Translations under genes and position numbers: made by a program
Notes under the pieces: model-generated
What the model saw: the letters and a program-made list of their open reading frames with translations, nothing else
Database searches by the model: none
Told to the model about the DNA's origin: nothing
Shown: in pieces, positions 11,901-25,000 of the stretch
Layout: the number at the start of each line of letters is the position of its first letter
Numbering within the stretch: the first letter of the stretch is position 1
Assembly: GCF_000471905.2 (NCBI RefSeq)
Contig: NW_006495273.1
Location: forward strand, 3,595,119-3,659,118
Direction: 5' to 3'
DNA length: 64,000 bases
From: Amborella trichopoda
Lineage: Eukaryota; Streptophyta; Magnoliopsida; Amborellales; Amborellaceae

Positions 11901-13500
11901 AAATCATGTGTCTTATATAGAACCCATTTTCTTTTTCTATGACCTCTTTCCAACTATTGTGGCTTCCGAATCCCATGATGACATGCCCTTTGTAGGAACA
12001 ATTATCCGGGCCATGCAGGTACTTATTACCCTTGCTTGATAAGTTTATCAGTGCATATTGATAGATGAGAGGAGAAGTAATTATATGGGTTTCATCTGGT
12101 GTTTATGTTGGATTAACTCCTATTATATATCTTTTCTGCTTCATTTGTTTTACAGGTTATTTTCGTGAATAGGTTTTCAGCGCCGTCAAGGAAGCATGCT
12201 GTTAATGAGATAAAGGTAACATTATTTTTTATGCTTAGTGAATGGTATAATTTTACTTTTCCTTGGGAAGCACCACATATTAAAATGTAGTCTAGTGCCA
12301 GTGGAGTATGGCCGGGGCCATGAAGCTTGATTCTTGAAATGTCTTGTATGGAGTGCTGAAAGTTTTCTATTCTAGAGGTAAATGTTACATTCCTTTAGCA
12401 AGTTGAAGTTTTTGATTCCTTTGATTTGCAACTACGTTGATTTTCTTCCTAATGTATTTTGAAACTATTTTGTTACTCGTTTATATTGATCTAGAAGGCC
12501 CTGGAATGTTCATTTGGTCAGCATCACTTGAGAACGATACTTTCAGTTCATGCGGTGAAACTTTTACATAATGATATCGCCCATAGAGGCTGCCCCTTTC
12601 TCTATGTGCTCAATAGGTTATCATCAGTACTATCCTACTATTCGTCCTACTCTTGGGGTTTGTAGCCTTCAAAGCCCGTGAGAGCATAGAAAAAATAATA
12701 TAGTGGATTGTGCACTTCAGTGGGAGTGTATGTTGGTTGACTGACTTAGGGTTGGGCAATCTATAGCCTAGGTCATGTCCAAAACCCTTTTTTCCCTGGG
12801 CATAGGCACTACGTTGAAGGTTTTTTAGATATGTTTTTTAGATGATCGTCCCTTGTTGAGGTTGAAGAGATATTTAGGAACAATATTTGTGAAAGGTGTG
12901 GCTGTGTGGAATTCAAGATAATAAAATAAATTTTTTTTGTTTTTTTATTAATGAATCTGCATTCCATCTACAAGTGCCACAATACATTGCTGTAAACAAA
13001 AAAATAAAAACCTAAATACAACCTAGGACTTTTCTTTTTACTGCCAAAACTAATAAACACAATTTAGGAACAAAATCCAACATTCAACGATCAAATTATA
13101 TACAAAATATGTTCTTATAAAAGAACATTAAAAATGAAAATATGACTGAAAAATAAAAGTAAACAGCCGGGAAGACTTACTTGATTGTGCTTAGGGTACC
13201 CCCACATGACTTGGTACACCTCGTATACCCGATTTCCTGACCGATGACGCATTTTTTATCCTATAGCTTTCATAGGTTATACTTCTTAAATTAGGGTTTT
13301 AGAGGGCTGAAAACACAACTAGGGTTTGTAGGAACACCTTGAGATCAAATAAGGGTATAGCATGAAGAGTGAAACTCTTCCTAGGCTGGGCGTAACCCTC
13401 TCCAAACAATAAAACCTTAGATTAGAGTTTGGCGTGACACTAGGATGGAGAGTGAGGAGAGAGATATGAATTTGAGATGAGAGAGAGATTTATTTGGGGG

Positions 13501-13561
<61 letters not shown>

Positions 13562-13817
13562 GTATACTATATATAGTAGTAGTAGTACGTACGTACTACT
13601 TACGTTACGTTACGTTACGTACGTACCGTACCGTTACGTACGTCGTCGTCGTACGTACGTACGTACGNNNNNNNNNNNNNNNNNNNNNNNNNNNNNNNNN
13701 NNNNNNNNNNNNNNNNNNNNNNNNNNNNNNNNNNNNNNNAGTAGAGAGAGTAGTAGTAGAGTAGAGTAGTAGTAGTAGTAGTAGTAGTAGAGTAGTAGTA
13801 GTAGTAGGTAGTAGTAG

Positions 13818-13862
<45 letters not shown>

Positions 13863-16800
13863 CTCAATTATCTATAGAATTAGAAGGTGGCATACCTCCT
13901 TTTATTGGTTACAAGCTCCCCTTAGGTGTGCCTATCCGATGACATAGCTTGAATAGGAATTTAGGAAATCTGTGAGATGAGAGAGAAACAAATCCGAGCC
14001 ATCCAACCCTTAAAACAACCATCTTGATTTAGGGAGGAATATTAAGAGATTATCCCCTTAATATATGACCCATATCCACTTCTAGTCCAAATAGGATTAA
14101 TCCAATCTAGAACCTTTTAGACCTTCCTAATATCTCTTTAAAAAATGTAGAAAGTCAAAGATAATATAATTTTGGTCAAACTAACTCCCACAAAAAAGAG
14201 GAACATAATCTTTCTTTTTACAAGATTATTTTTCCAACTTAAGTATCTCTAATTTCAAACAAACTTTTAAAAACAAGGTGTGGGGTGTGCCACCCCTATG
14301 GGTGGCATGTGGCCAAATGGCCTACGCCCCAGCCATGTGAGGGTGGCACACATGTGGGGCTGGATTCAAAGAGCCCGAAATGTGCCCTTCCTTATAAATA
14401 ATATATCGAAAATACCTTTTTAAAGGATTTTATAGCCGAAAATAAATTTTAAAAATCTAAAAAAAAATCTAAAATTCATACAAACATTTATAATACTGAA
14501 AATAAAATATCTGAAATTGGATTGTTACCAGTGGGTCTTAAAACAAGTGACTATAAGGGCACTCCACCCGACCTTAGTTATCATGATCCAAAATTGTCTT
14601 CTCAAACCGTCGCAACGGGACCTATGACCCATAGTCTTATACAAGGGCTCATGATTGGCTTGTCAAAGCCGACCAATAAATAGTGGAACCACAGTTCAAG
14701 AATGTGGAATACATTCCTACCCCCACCCCCCCGCAAAAAAAAAAGAGCAAGTCATGCACATGCCACTATAGTGCAAAAGGGGACTCTCTCTATGGACATG
14801 TACATGTGTCCCTCTATAGGGATTTTTTGAAAATGCAGTTGTCATCTGTAGATGCCATGTGAAAGTTTATTGAGAGTCCTTGCTTTCAGAGGCTTATATC
14901 CGCACACACAGGACCACATAACTCTCCTAACATGCAAACCATCCTTGGGCATCTCTGAGATCTCAACAAAGGATGACCCACTATAAACCCTTTTCATAGT
15001 ACCACATGCCCAAGGTTAAGAGTTTTGGACATGACCAAGGCCATAGATTGCCTAACCTTTGGTCAATCAAACAATACACACTCCCATTAAGGTGTGTAAT
15101 ATGCTCTAAATGTCTTTTGCATGCTCTCACAGCCTTTAACAGCCACAAACGCCAACAGTTTGTAGGCCAGGAGAGCTTTGTGGTCTTTATATGCAATTGT
15201 AAGCTTGTGAGAGTGAGAAGCAAATCCTTAATAAGTTTTTGCATAGTATATACACATGATAGCCACATTTTGGGAAGCAACCTTGAAGAGGGGATATGCA
15301 TATTTGTACATAGTGATATGTGCATGTTACTGCTTAGATGGGAAATCTGTAATCCCAATATTAGTACCATGGTTCTACTTTTTATTGGCTAGCTTTGACG
15401 GGCTAATCATGAGCCCCTGTGCATGACTGTGGGTCATATTAATTTTGTTGGGTTGGTTTGAGAAGATAATTGTAGATCACGATTTTTAATATGGGTGGAG
15501 GCCCTAACAGTCACTATTCTTGACCCATTGGTACCAATCCACTTCTAGAAGTATTTCTGAGTGTTTTAGAATTATTAAGAACTTCATAAATATGTTTCAA
15601 TTTTATTTATGCTCCTGTGATTTTTAAATATTTTTAGAATTTCAAAAAAAATATTTCATGGCTTAAAACCCTAAAAGAGGCAATGTTAAATTTTTTGACA
15701 TTCATGGGCATATTATTTTTTAGTGGGATCCATGTAAGGAGGGGGGCTAAAGTCCCAGCTCCCACACGTGTGGAACCCACATGGGGTAGAATGTGGGGCC
15801 CCCAAGGGCCACACACCCCACAATGGATGGGATGCTCCACATCTAGTTCTAGTCAAACTAAAAGTGAGGGCATAAGGTTCCTAGATTTCCTCCCTAGATC
15901 ATGATGGTTGATTTTTGAGAAAGACGGCTCTGGTTTGTTTCTCTCTCACCTCACAGAGTTCTAGGGAATCCTAACGTCAAACTGAATCCTAATTCTAAGT
16001 GGAATATCCTAGGGCTATTGATGCCCATTGATGCTTATATAAAATAGGGTCTTCCCCTCATTTTCAACACCTTACTTTCAAACCTCTCTCTCTTCGTCTC
16101 TCTCTCCCCTCCATGCCTCCACATCATCTCTCTCTCTCTCTCGCTCTCTCTCCCTGTAGGTGTCTCTCCTCTCTAGGGTGGCACACCCCACCTAGGTCAA
16201 GGAGAGGGGGTATGCCCACCCCTATCTTGTTAAGGGGAGTTGCCACGTAGTGGCATATGTCCCAAAGGATTAAAAGGGTCAATGAAATCTAACATTTAAC
16301 AGTTTTTTTAAAAAAGAAGTCCTAATCTCCTATCCTATGCTCTCAGCTCCATAGTTTTGCGAAAGGGTATTCTATAGGTGCGTCCTAGTTCATAGGATTC
16401 ACTAGGACCAAAGGATCATAATGCACCATCGGTTTGGTAATCTAGTGTGGGGTGTCCAAGTCTTAAGGACGTAACCTTAGGCAAAGGTTTAGTAAGTCTT
16501 CGTAATTTTGTTTATCAGTTCTATTTTTCAGTTATTGATTCATATTTTGCTTTAGAAGTCCTAATTGTATTTGGAATCCTATTTGAATAATTCCTAATTG
16601 TTTAAGATAATATTGTAATTTAAATTCAGTTTTGAATAAAGTTTTATTTCGTGGTAAGAGTTAAAGATCCTAGATTGTAGTAGATTTATTTCTGTATTGT
16701 AATTGTGGCAATTATAAATAGAAATTCTAGTTATTAATAGAGAAAAAGAGAATTTTTTTTGAATTTATACCTTTGAATTCTGCAGAGTCACCTACGTGAA

Positions 16801-18978
16801 TTTATACCTGTCACCTACGTAAATACCTTGATGCCCTCTGCATTATCCTGAGCTCTATCTCGAACTTCTGCACTTTTTTCTACATCCTGGAGAAAAAGAT
16901 CATTGTTGTCCTCCGATCCCTTTATTGCTGCATGTCTTTTGACCACTAATCATTGCAAAGGTTGGCAGTAGCGAGTTCAATTTGCGTACCTGGTGATGTT
17001 CCAAGATTGGCATGTCCTTGGAGCTGACATGAGGGTTCAGTTATAGTGATATTCATTTTTCTGGTGGCTTGCATGGCCCTGCACTTGTCTGCTTGGCTAT
17101 CTGGCTTTACTCTGTTTGCTATGACTGAGTCTGACATTTTAGTAGACAAGTGTGCCACTGGAAATAGAACGGAATCATAGAACTTGTGTCCTTCAATACT
17201 AAATGGAATGCTTGACAAACATTGTGTTCCCTTCAATAAATGGACTGCTTAAAATATTTCTAAATATTAACCTAAATGATTTTGAGAAGAACAAAAAACA
17301 TTGACAAACCATACGCAACCGACGACTTCTATGTGATTATGTATAAGAAGAAGTATTCGAAGGAGTGCTCTAGGATATGTACTTTTTAAGGTATGCGACA
17401 ATGTTCTATGATGCAAGCAAATGCTGATATAGTGTTCTTTTAAATTTAAAGGGAAGTTTGCATCTCAAGCATGATAGCAGCTCTCTATTCACTTCATTTT
17501 ATAACTAGCGAGCTGGCTCTTGGTGATCTCAGCTCGGCAGAGTCCTAGTTGAGTCTTGTAAGGGACTTGTTGGCCATACCTATAGTTGTTGAAGACGGGA
17601 ATAGGATTAGAAGTGGGATCGGTTCGGGAATCACCGAACCTCCCTATTGCTGAAGTTCCCTGGTTGGGATCGGCGTACGTACAATGAACAAGAGAGGGAA
17701 TGAGATCCTTAGGTTTATGGAGCGAGATTCCATATCGATGGGTTCGAGGTTTTGACTGGCAAGAATCTAAGCTCCACTACGCATTAAATGAGGTTGTCAA
17801 GTAGAGCTAGTACGGGTTCCCTTGGTTTAGGGATTGAGGTTTCTGTTTGTCATATAACGGGGTTCCGCTTGTTCTAATATCGAGATTCTTCAAGTATAGG
17901 AATCAAGGTCCTCAGTTGATTGGTCCCAAGGTCCGCAACTACCATTGGTTAAGGCAACGAGTCTAATATGTATATTATCTTGTAGTTAAATAAATTTATA
18001 GTGCCTCATTTCTATAAATCACATGCTTACCTGCTACTTGGTAAATGCTAAATACTACTGAACACTTTACTGTATATGTCCATAGTCCATGCTCCAAAAT
18101 CCAATATGTACATATATGGGCGTCAAATATGGACCGGTCTTACAGGATGAGCATATGACAACTCTAATTAAATAGATCCATAGTGCCTATTTTTAGGCAT
18201 ACATGCTACTTGATGCTTACATGCTACTTGATGAAATATTAAATACTTTTAGGCACATTACTATATAGTCTGTGGTCCATAGTCCAAAATGTAGTATTAC
18301 ATCTTATTCTAAATAAGTGCATCAAACCATATTTTTATGCAACACATGCCTCTATGCTTGATAAATCTAAGGAGTATGGATTATTTTGCTACTTAGTATG
18401 TGGTCCTTAGTCCAAAATCTAATGTGTATGACATACCCTATTTAATTAAATGCATATTACTAAAATTTGATTCTTCAGGTGCCTATATACTACTTGATAA
18501 ATGCTAAAAGTATAGATTGCTCTATTAGATAGTCCATAGTATACTTATGTACTCCATTTTTCTTATATATACTCCAAATCCCATTAGAGGTATAACTTTG
18601 AAAACATAGTCCTTTGAACCACCAATATATTCCTTACACAAATCCAAAAAATAATCTACAAGTACACAAATTGGATTTTTTCTATTATTTTAATCAACTA
18701 CATACTTAGATCATCAACACGTACCCCCGTCCCCCGCTCCCCACACACACACCTTCCCTCTTCCCCACCCAATTCCCCCTCCCTCTATATTAACCCTTGG
18801 ACCCAAAACCAGCCCACACAGCTCCTTCGCCATTAGCTTGTGATGATCATTCCGGTGAATCTGGTCGCTCCTCCCAACGCTCCCACACTACGTGCACTTG
18901 TGCCCTTTCCCTATGTATTTCTGTAACTCTTGTGTGTGCATAAGAGAGAGAGAGAGAGAGAGAGTTGAGTGTGTGTGC

Positions 18979-19009
<31 letters not shown>

Positions 19010-22000
19010 GTGTGTGTGCCGTAGAGACAGAGAGGTGTGTGTGTGTGTGTGTGTGTGTGCAGTAGAGAGAGTTGTGTGTGTGTGTGCAGTAGAGAGAGTT
19101 GTGTGTGTGCGCAGTAGAGAGAGAGTTGTGTGGAGTAGAGAGAGGTGTGCGCAGGGAGGAGTGAGAGTGAGAGCGAGGGAGAGAGTTAGAGTGGAGAGAT
19201 AGTGACGAGATGAATGTTTTTTTGTTGATTTTCGTATATATTTTGTGATTTATGCCATAATCAGGTATTTGGATTGAAGCACGAATTTTGCATGGGGTTT
19301 CGATGAATTGAATTTCTAAGATTTATGTGATAAATCTAGATTTAGGATCAGAATATGAATGTTGTGTTGGTTACGTTGTCTTGATTTGACATTTTATCGG
19401 ATAATCTGGTATTTGATCAGAGCATGAATACTGAATTTGTTGCTCTGTTATAAAACTTGCCACTTATATAAAAAGGGCAGGAGAGAGAGATGCAGGAATT
19501 GGGAGAGAGAGGTGTAGGAATACTGTGGAACTGGATTCATTTGTTTTTGAAAGTAGATTCTACATATATGGAACCGAAAATTATGATGTACCTAAACCTT
19601 GACCATGTTTGATGGGAGTGGGAATCTATTTCGAAATAGTACTGGAATCTACTAATGGTTGGAACGTGATCCCCTTTATTTGGGAGCGAGATCCCAAAAT
19701 TGAAAAACCGAGGTCCTATAAGATCCCTAGGAGGAACCGTGGGATCGAGGTTCCGGAGCAGGAACACCACCCTACCATCACGGTTCTCTTAACTATGGCC
19801 ATACCACTTGCGTGGAACCTGTGCAAGTCAACAGAACCAGTTGAAGGCTCCAGCTACTTTTGAGTTGTCTAATACGAAACTCGGCTTAGTCTACTGAATC
19901 TGGATAGCAGCAAGTTTGGAGTTCATGCTTTCAAGTGAAAATAAAGCATTGATTTGTTAATTTGACTCTAAGTACTGCATGAAATGCATTAATTAGGTCC
20001 ACTCCTGAATGAGTGAATTGCACACTATGTACTCAATAACAAAAGGGCACCTGCACATCCACATAAACAAAAATATCCACAAACTTGTATGTTTGTCCAT
20101 ATGTGGACCACATTATATTCTTGGTTGAAGCTTTTATTAATGGTGTGGCTTTACTTTATTTTATTAGCTATTTGATACAGAAATTTGCTTTCAAGGATTT
20201 CAATTCAGAGAAAGGCTTCATGCAATAGCTTTCCAAGAGTCCTGTTGTTTCCTGAGGGCACCACAACTAATGGAAGAATGCTTATATCATTCCAACTTGG
20301 GGCCTTCATTCCTGGTTTTCCTATTCAACCTGTGGCTGTTCGTTATCCTTATGTACATTTTGATCAGTCGTGGTAATATTGTTATTCCAATTATTATCAT
20401 TTCTTATTGCGTCATGATATTTATGTTTGAGCATAGTACTAATATATTTGACTTATTATTTATCCAGGGGTTATATTTCTTTGGCTCGGCTCATGTTCAG
20501 AATGTTTACCCAATTTCACAATTTCATGGAGGTGAGGCCCCATTTTCCGATTAATATTGGTTTCGTGGAGCTATCGCTTGCAAGTGCTTTTGCTTTGATT
20601 TCTTCATAGTGATCTGAGGTGGAGTCCCTTTGTAATAATTGTTTATAATTCAATGGGAACTTCATTTTTTCTGACTTTTGTCTCGACCTCTGTGTATTGC
20701 TGCCTCACTTGCTTTTCTTCATTTGAATCTATCCTTGGACTCTTGATGTCACTACTAGTACGAAGTGTTCAGTTCTTAAAATGAGTTCCATTTATTTTTT
20801 TATTACTGAAATTACTAAATTGTCTAGGCTTTTAGTTCATCATGTTCGACTAATGGCCATTTCCAATTCTCTTTTTTTCCCCTTTTTTTTGGGAAAACGT
20901 CATGTTTATATATAATACTCTTAAAGATATTGTATAGAAGTTTTCGATGAGTAGTGGAGGTAATAAGGCAGCCCACAAGTCAGCGCTCTATGTGTCTGCC
21001 GAATAAAAGAGACAAAAATGTGGGTCAGTAGGTCCCACTACCAGCAAAAATCGAGGGGACTGGGTCAGTAAGTAGAAGGTGTGGACAAAAACAGTTTGAG
21101 AAGTATGGACAAAAATGGCCCGTGATGATTTGGAATTGCAAGTTGAATCACACCATGTTTGCTGGCAGGATACTAGATTGATCCTACAAAGGTGAAAAAT
21201 ATGGTCGTAAATGTCAGCGAGCCTCCAAGGGCATGGTGCGGGGTGGGAAGCCCAAGATTTTTAACATTTTTGAGTCCCCTTTGATAATTAGGTGTGATCC
21301 CCTTGAAAGTTTAAATCTCTTGATGCCTTCAGTCCATTGTTGAGTCAACAATGCAGATGAAACCAGAAAAGGAGAGGATAGTGTTTCTGTATGTCTCTGA
21401 AGATTTGCCCAAAGCCTCTAGGGCCTGGATTGTCAAGTGAGCACTTGTCAACATTATGTTTTATAGTACCAGACTCCAGGGTATGCGATAGGGTGGCTCT
21501 AGGGATTCTGCGTGGTTTGTGTGAGAAGATGTTGATCCAGTTTGATTTGAATTCTGCTCTTGAAAAAAATGGCGCCCTTTGTAGTTTTTGGCCCAGAAAA
21601 CATGGACTTCCTTTATGTGTTCGGTAATATGAGTTGTGCTCCTTTCTTTGTCTACAAAGACCCTCTTGTCTCTTTCACCCCAAATAACCCAAATGGTGGC
21701 ATGGACTGATGCCCTCCAGAGGAAGAGGCCTGCAGCTTGTTATAGAGGGGTGAAATAGATCGCGACGAGTTGGTGAATGGAGTTCAGGATAACCTAGAGG
21801 TGGTCATGGATTTCTTTGTCCGTAGTTGAAACGCAACGGTTTCGTAAGCAAAAGCCCCTTCTTTGTAATTGGGAGGTTCCAGTTGGAGATAGCAAGCCAA
21901 ATTAAGGCTAGCCAAACTTTGTTGTGGATAGAAGGGGTTTGTCGAATGGGATACATAGCATGGTAGATGGAGTAGATGGTGAACTTGCCTGAGTGAGGAG

Positions 22001-25000
22001 GGGCCTAGATGATCTTGTCATGTCCCCAGCCAGGCAAGGAAAAGCTTGTAGAGATTGGAACATGTCCGAGAGTTCGAGGGTTTCCTGGTCTGTCAAAGGT
22101 TGCCTGAAGGTGGGACACCATAGGAGGCCAGTGTTAGTGAATACAAAGCAGTTTTCCACCACAGTATTTGGATTCGAGGATACTATGAAGAGACCAGGCC
22201 GGCATAGGCCAAGCGGCTGCATACCAGCCCATGGGTCACTCCAGAATCACATTTACTTCCCATTGTTTATTATTTTGAATCTCACCGTTTCCATGAATTT
22301 CTATTGGCTGTTCATGATGTTCTTCCAGGCCCATGATGCATTAGCTCAGTTTTGTGCAGGGGCAACTATCTAAGAACCTCACACCTATAGTTGTGGTGCG
22401 GAACATTCGCTCATAGCTGGTAGTTTTGGGTGGCGAACCTGCACCACCATTTGCCTAGCAGGGCAATGTTTGTTCTTGGCTTCAGATCTGTAACCCACCG
22501 GTCTTCTTAGGAGAGCATATCTTTTCCAAAGAAACTAGATGGATTTCCTAGGTGGTCGCATTCCCTGATCACAGGAAATTCTTTATAACATGCTCCACTG
22601 TTACAGGCACAATGCCTCGCATGTGGAAAAGGGAGAGGAGGAAGATGGACATGTTTAGGGTGGCCTTGATGAGGATGTCATTTGCAATTCATTTTGAGAC
22701 GGCATTGCCTATGTGGCCTCTAGTGTAGTCATGAATTCTTCTGTTATGTGGGTTCTCAGACTTTCTTTTGGGTAATCTTTCCAGCAGTTCTTGCTTATAT
22801 GCATCTACATTATCAGTCATTTCAATCTGCTTTGGGCGCTTGCCATCATTGAAAGTATGAATATCTTACTTTGGTGTCTACTTTTTGCAAGGACTATTTT
22901 CCTCTACAGTTGTCAGATCTATTGACTATGTTCCCTGATATTGGCTGTGAATTTTTACATAGTGCATTCTCTAATAATTAATATCTAGGGTGGACTGCCT
23001 TTTATTAAATATTAGAAGTATGAACTACGAGAATCTCTCCAGTAATTTATGTTTAGAAAGTGTTGAGAGTTATATACATGGAAGAAAGTTTGTTACCGGC
23101 TACCATATAAGGAGGAAAGGCCTTTGTTGTTCTCATGCATGGAATGATTATTAATACTTAATATTTACCGTTTTATAAAATTTAAAAGTGTTATCTTCTA
23201 TATATGAAAATAAGGTCAAATTAGTAGGTTTTTGAGAAAGCAACTAAATATTTTTAAAATAGGAAGTCCATAACTGTAAGATGTTTGAGAGTTTTAAGTA
23301 TATATATATATATATATCATTAAATAATTACGAATTTTTATTTCATAAATGTAGTCCTGTATAATAATGAGATACATATTTTATAGTTTAACTTTTATAT
23401 TTGATTCAATTACATAATATTTTTCTATTTTTCTATGTCTCTTAAGTTTTATATTATGGCTCTAGCTACTGTACTTTGTGGAAATTTATATAATAGTAAT
23501 TTATGATAGCTATACAATGCATAGGGCGGATGGGGATCATTCTAATAGTTTATACCATCATTATATATTTCTGGATTTCCTATATATTTTTAGAAATTAT
23601 AGATTGTTAATTACTCACACTATGAAATGGCCATTTTTTGTACTTTTCATAAACTATTAGAGATAATGAAGTATCTGATTATAAATTATCAGAGCACCCA
23701 CTGTTGTATGTGGTCGATTTCTGGCATTTCTTACGGTTTGCTGATTTTAGTATTTTAGATAGAACCAATTTTCTTGATGTATAGCCGTATAAAATGGTTC
23801 TCAGAACAATCCTCCTTTCCTCGATGATTGGTGCTTATTTGATTGAATGTTAAACAAGTTTTGTCTAAGATGTTTTTGGCTAGTTTTGATGAGTATGAGC
23901 TAATTAGCTAAGTTTATTCTTGCTGAATTCAACAGGTGGAATATCTTCCTGTCATTTTCCCACTTGCAAGCAAAAAGGAAAGTGCTGTTGGTCTGGCTGA
24001 AAGGGTGAGTGTTGACGCTTACTTTTTTTTTTTGAGAATGTTAACCTTAAAATGAGTGTAAGGAATAGTACAAAAACCTAGGCAGACCAAAGAATTGGGT
24101 GCACTAGGGAAGGAAAACCAAAAATGAAGGCCAAAATCCTTCTAGAAGAAGGTTACAGTGTGCAAACAGCAACTAATAAAAGAAAGTGGTCCAAAATTCC
24201 CTGCTAGGTAAACACGAAGATTGCTAAAATTCCTCCCATAAAGCCACTTCTTTAGCTAGGGCATCTACTTCTTGGTTTCCCTCCCTCCAAGTATACTCAT
24301 GAGACGTCCATATCCTGCACAGGTAATGAATGTGATCAAAGATGTGCGCTAGGGTCCAGGGTGGCGGTGAAGAGGGTATTCTTTGGGCCCACAGAATAGT
24401 GTTATGTGAGTCGCCCTCTATCACAATTGAGTGTGGGCTGAGAATTTGAAGTAGCTTTAGTCCTTCCAAGAGGGCATGGGCCTCAGCTGCCACTGAGTTG
24501 GTGTGGCCGATGTAACTGGAAGACGAAGCTACCGTGTTGCCTAAATAGTCTCTTACTATAGCTCCCACTCCCGAAGGACTTGGATTCCCGAGGGAGCTTC
24601 CGTCGAAGTTCAGTTTGAAAGGGTGGCGGTGGGGGAATCCAACAGGAAGCACATGCTGGTCAGTTGCGATTGTGTTTTAGGACAACAGACCAATCCTGAA
24701 AGAAAGCCGTTGTGGTGACTCCTTTGAAACTGTGGTGGTTTGTTGCCCAAAAGACAACTGTGGATTTTAGCTGAGTGAAAATTTTGTTCCATATGGAGTA
24801 TTCACCCCTAAACGCTCTATTGTTTCTCTCAATCCATAGAGCCCAGACGGTACCCACCACCATGGATTTCCAAAGGAGAATCCTAGGTTTAGGCCAAGGA
24901 AAGGGCTGGACATATGAGAGAATGGACGGGACATGCTCGGGTGTGACCCATTGAATGTCGAAAAGTTTGAGAATACCCCCCAGAGATTATGAGCAAAGGG

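Larger units (their letters stand above)
13150..14980 (-). repeat. Unclassified repeat, copy B (inverted), containing an assembly gap
   Basis: The complement of 14521-14680 aligns with 15395-15545 (AATCATGAGCCC, GACTGTGGGTCAT / GACTATGGGTCAT, GGTTTGAGAAGA). The GGGGTGTGCCACCCC block at 14282 mirrors those of copies A and C. GA microsatellites and N's interrupt it. Confidence 0.5.
12216..20208 (+). other. LPEAT2: LPEAT2 intron 3 (8 kb), repeat-filled
   Basis: Holds an inverted pair of an unclassified repeat (about 13150-14980 and 15395-16800), an N gap, a degenerate satellite-like array (17990-18560) and a GA/GT minisatellite (18940-19200). No host exon other than those flanking it was found. 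Confidence 0.85.

Noticed and set aside
15006-15392. Overlapping open frames on both strands of about 128 codons in intron 3
   Set aside because: Located in the centre of the inverted repeat pair; no motif recognised on either strand.
16946-17236. Minus-strand open frame of 96 codons in LPEAT2 intron 3 with a non-repetitive composition
   Set aside because: No motif or family recognised, no splice context or promoter, and it sits amid repeats; at most a captured gene fragment.
19014-19202. Val/Cys and Arg/Glu-rich open frame
   Set aside because: Pure GT/GA minisatellite translation.
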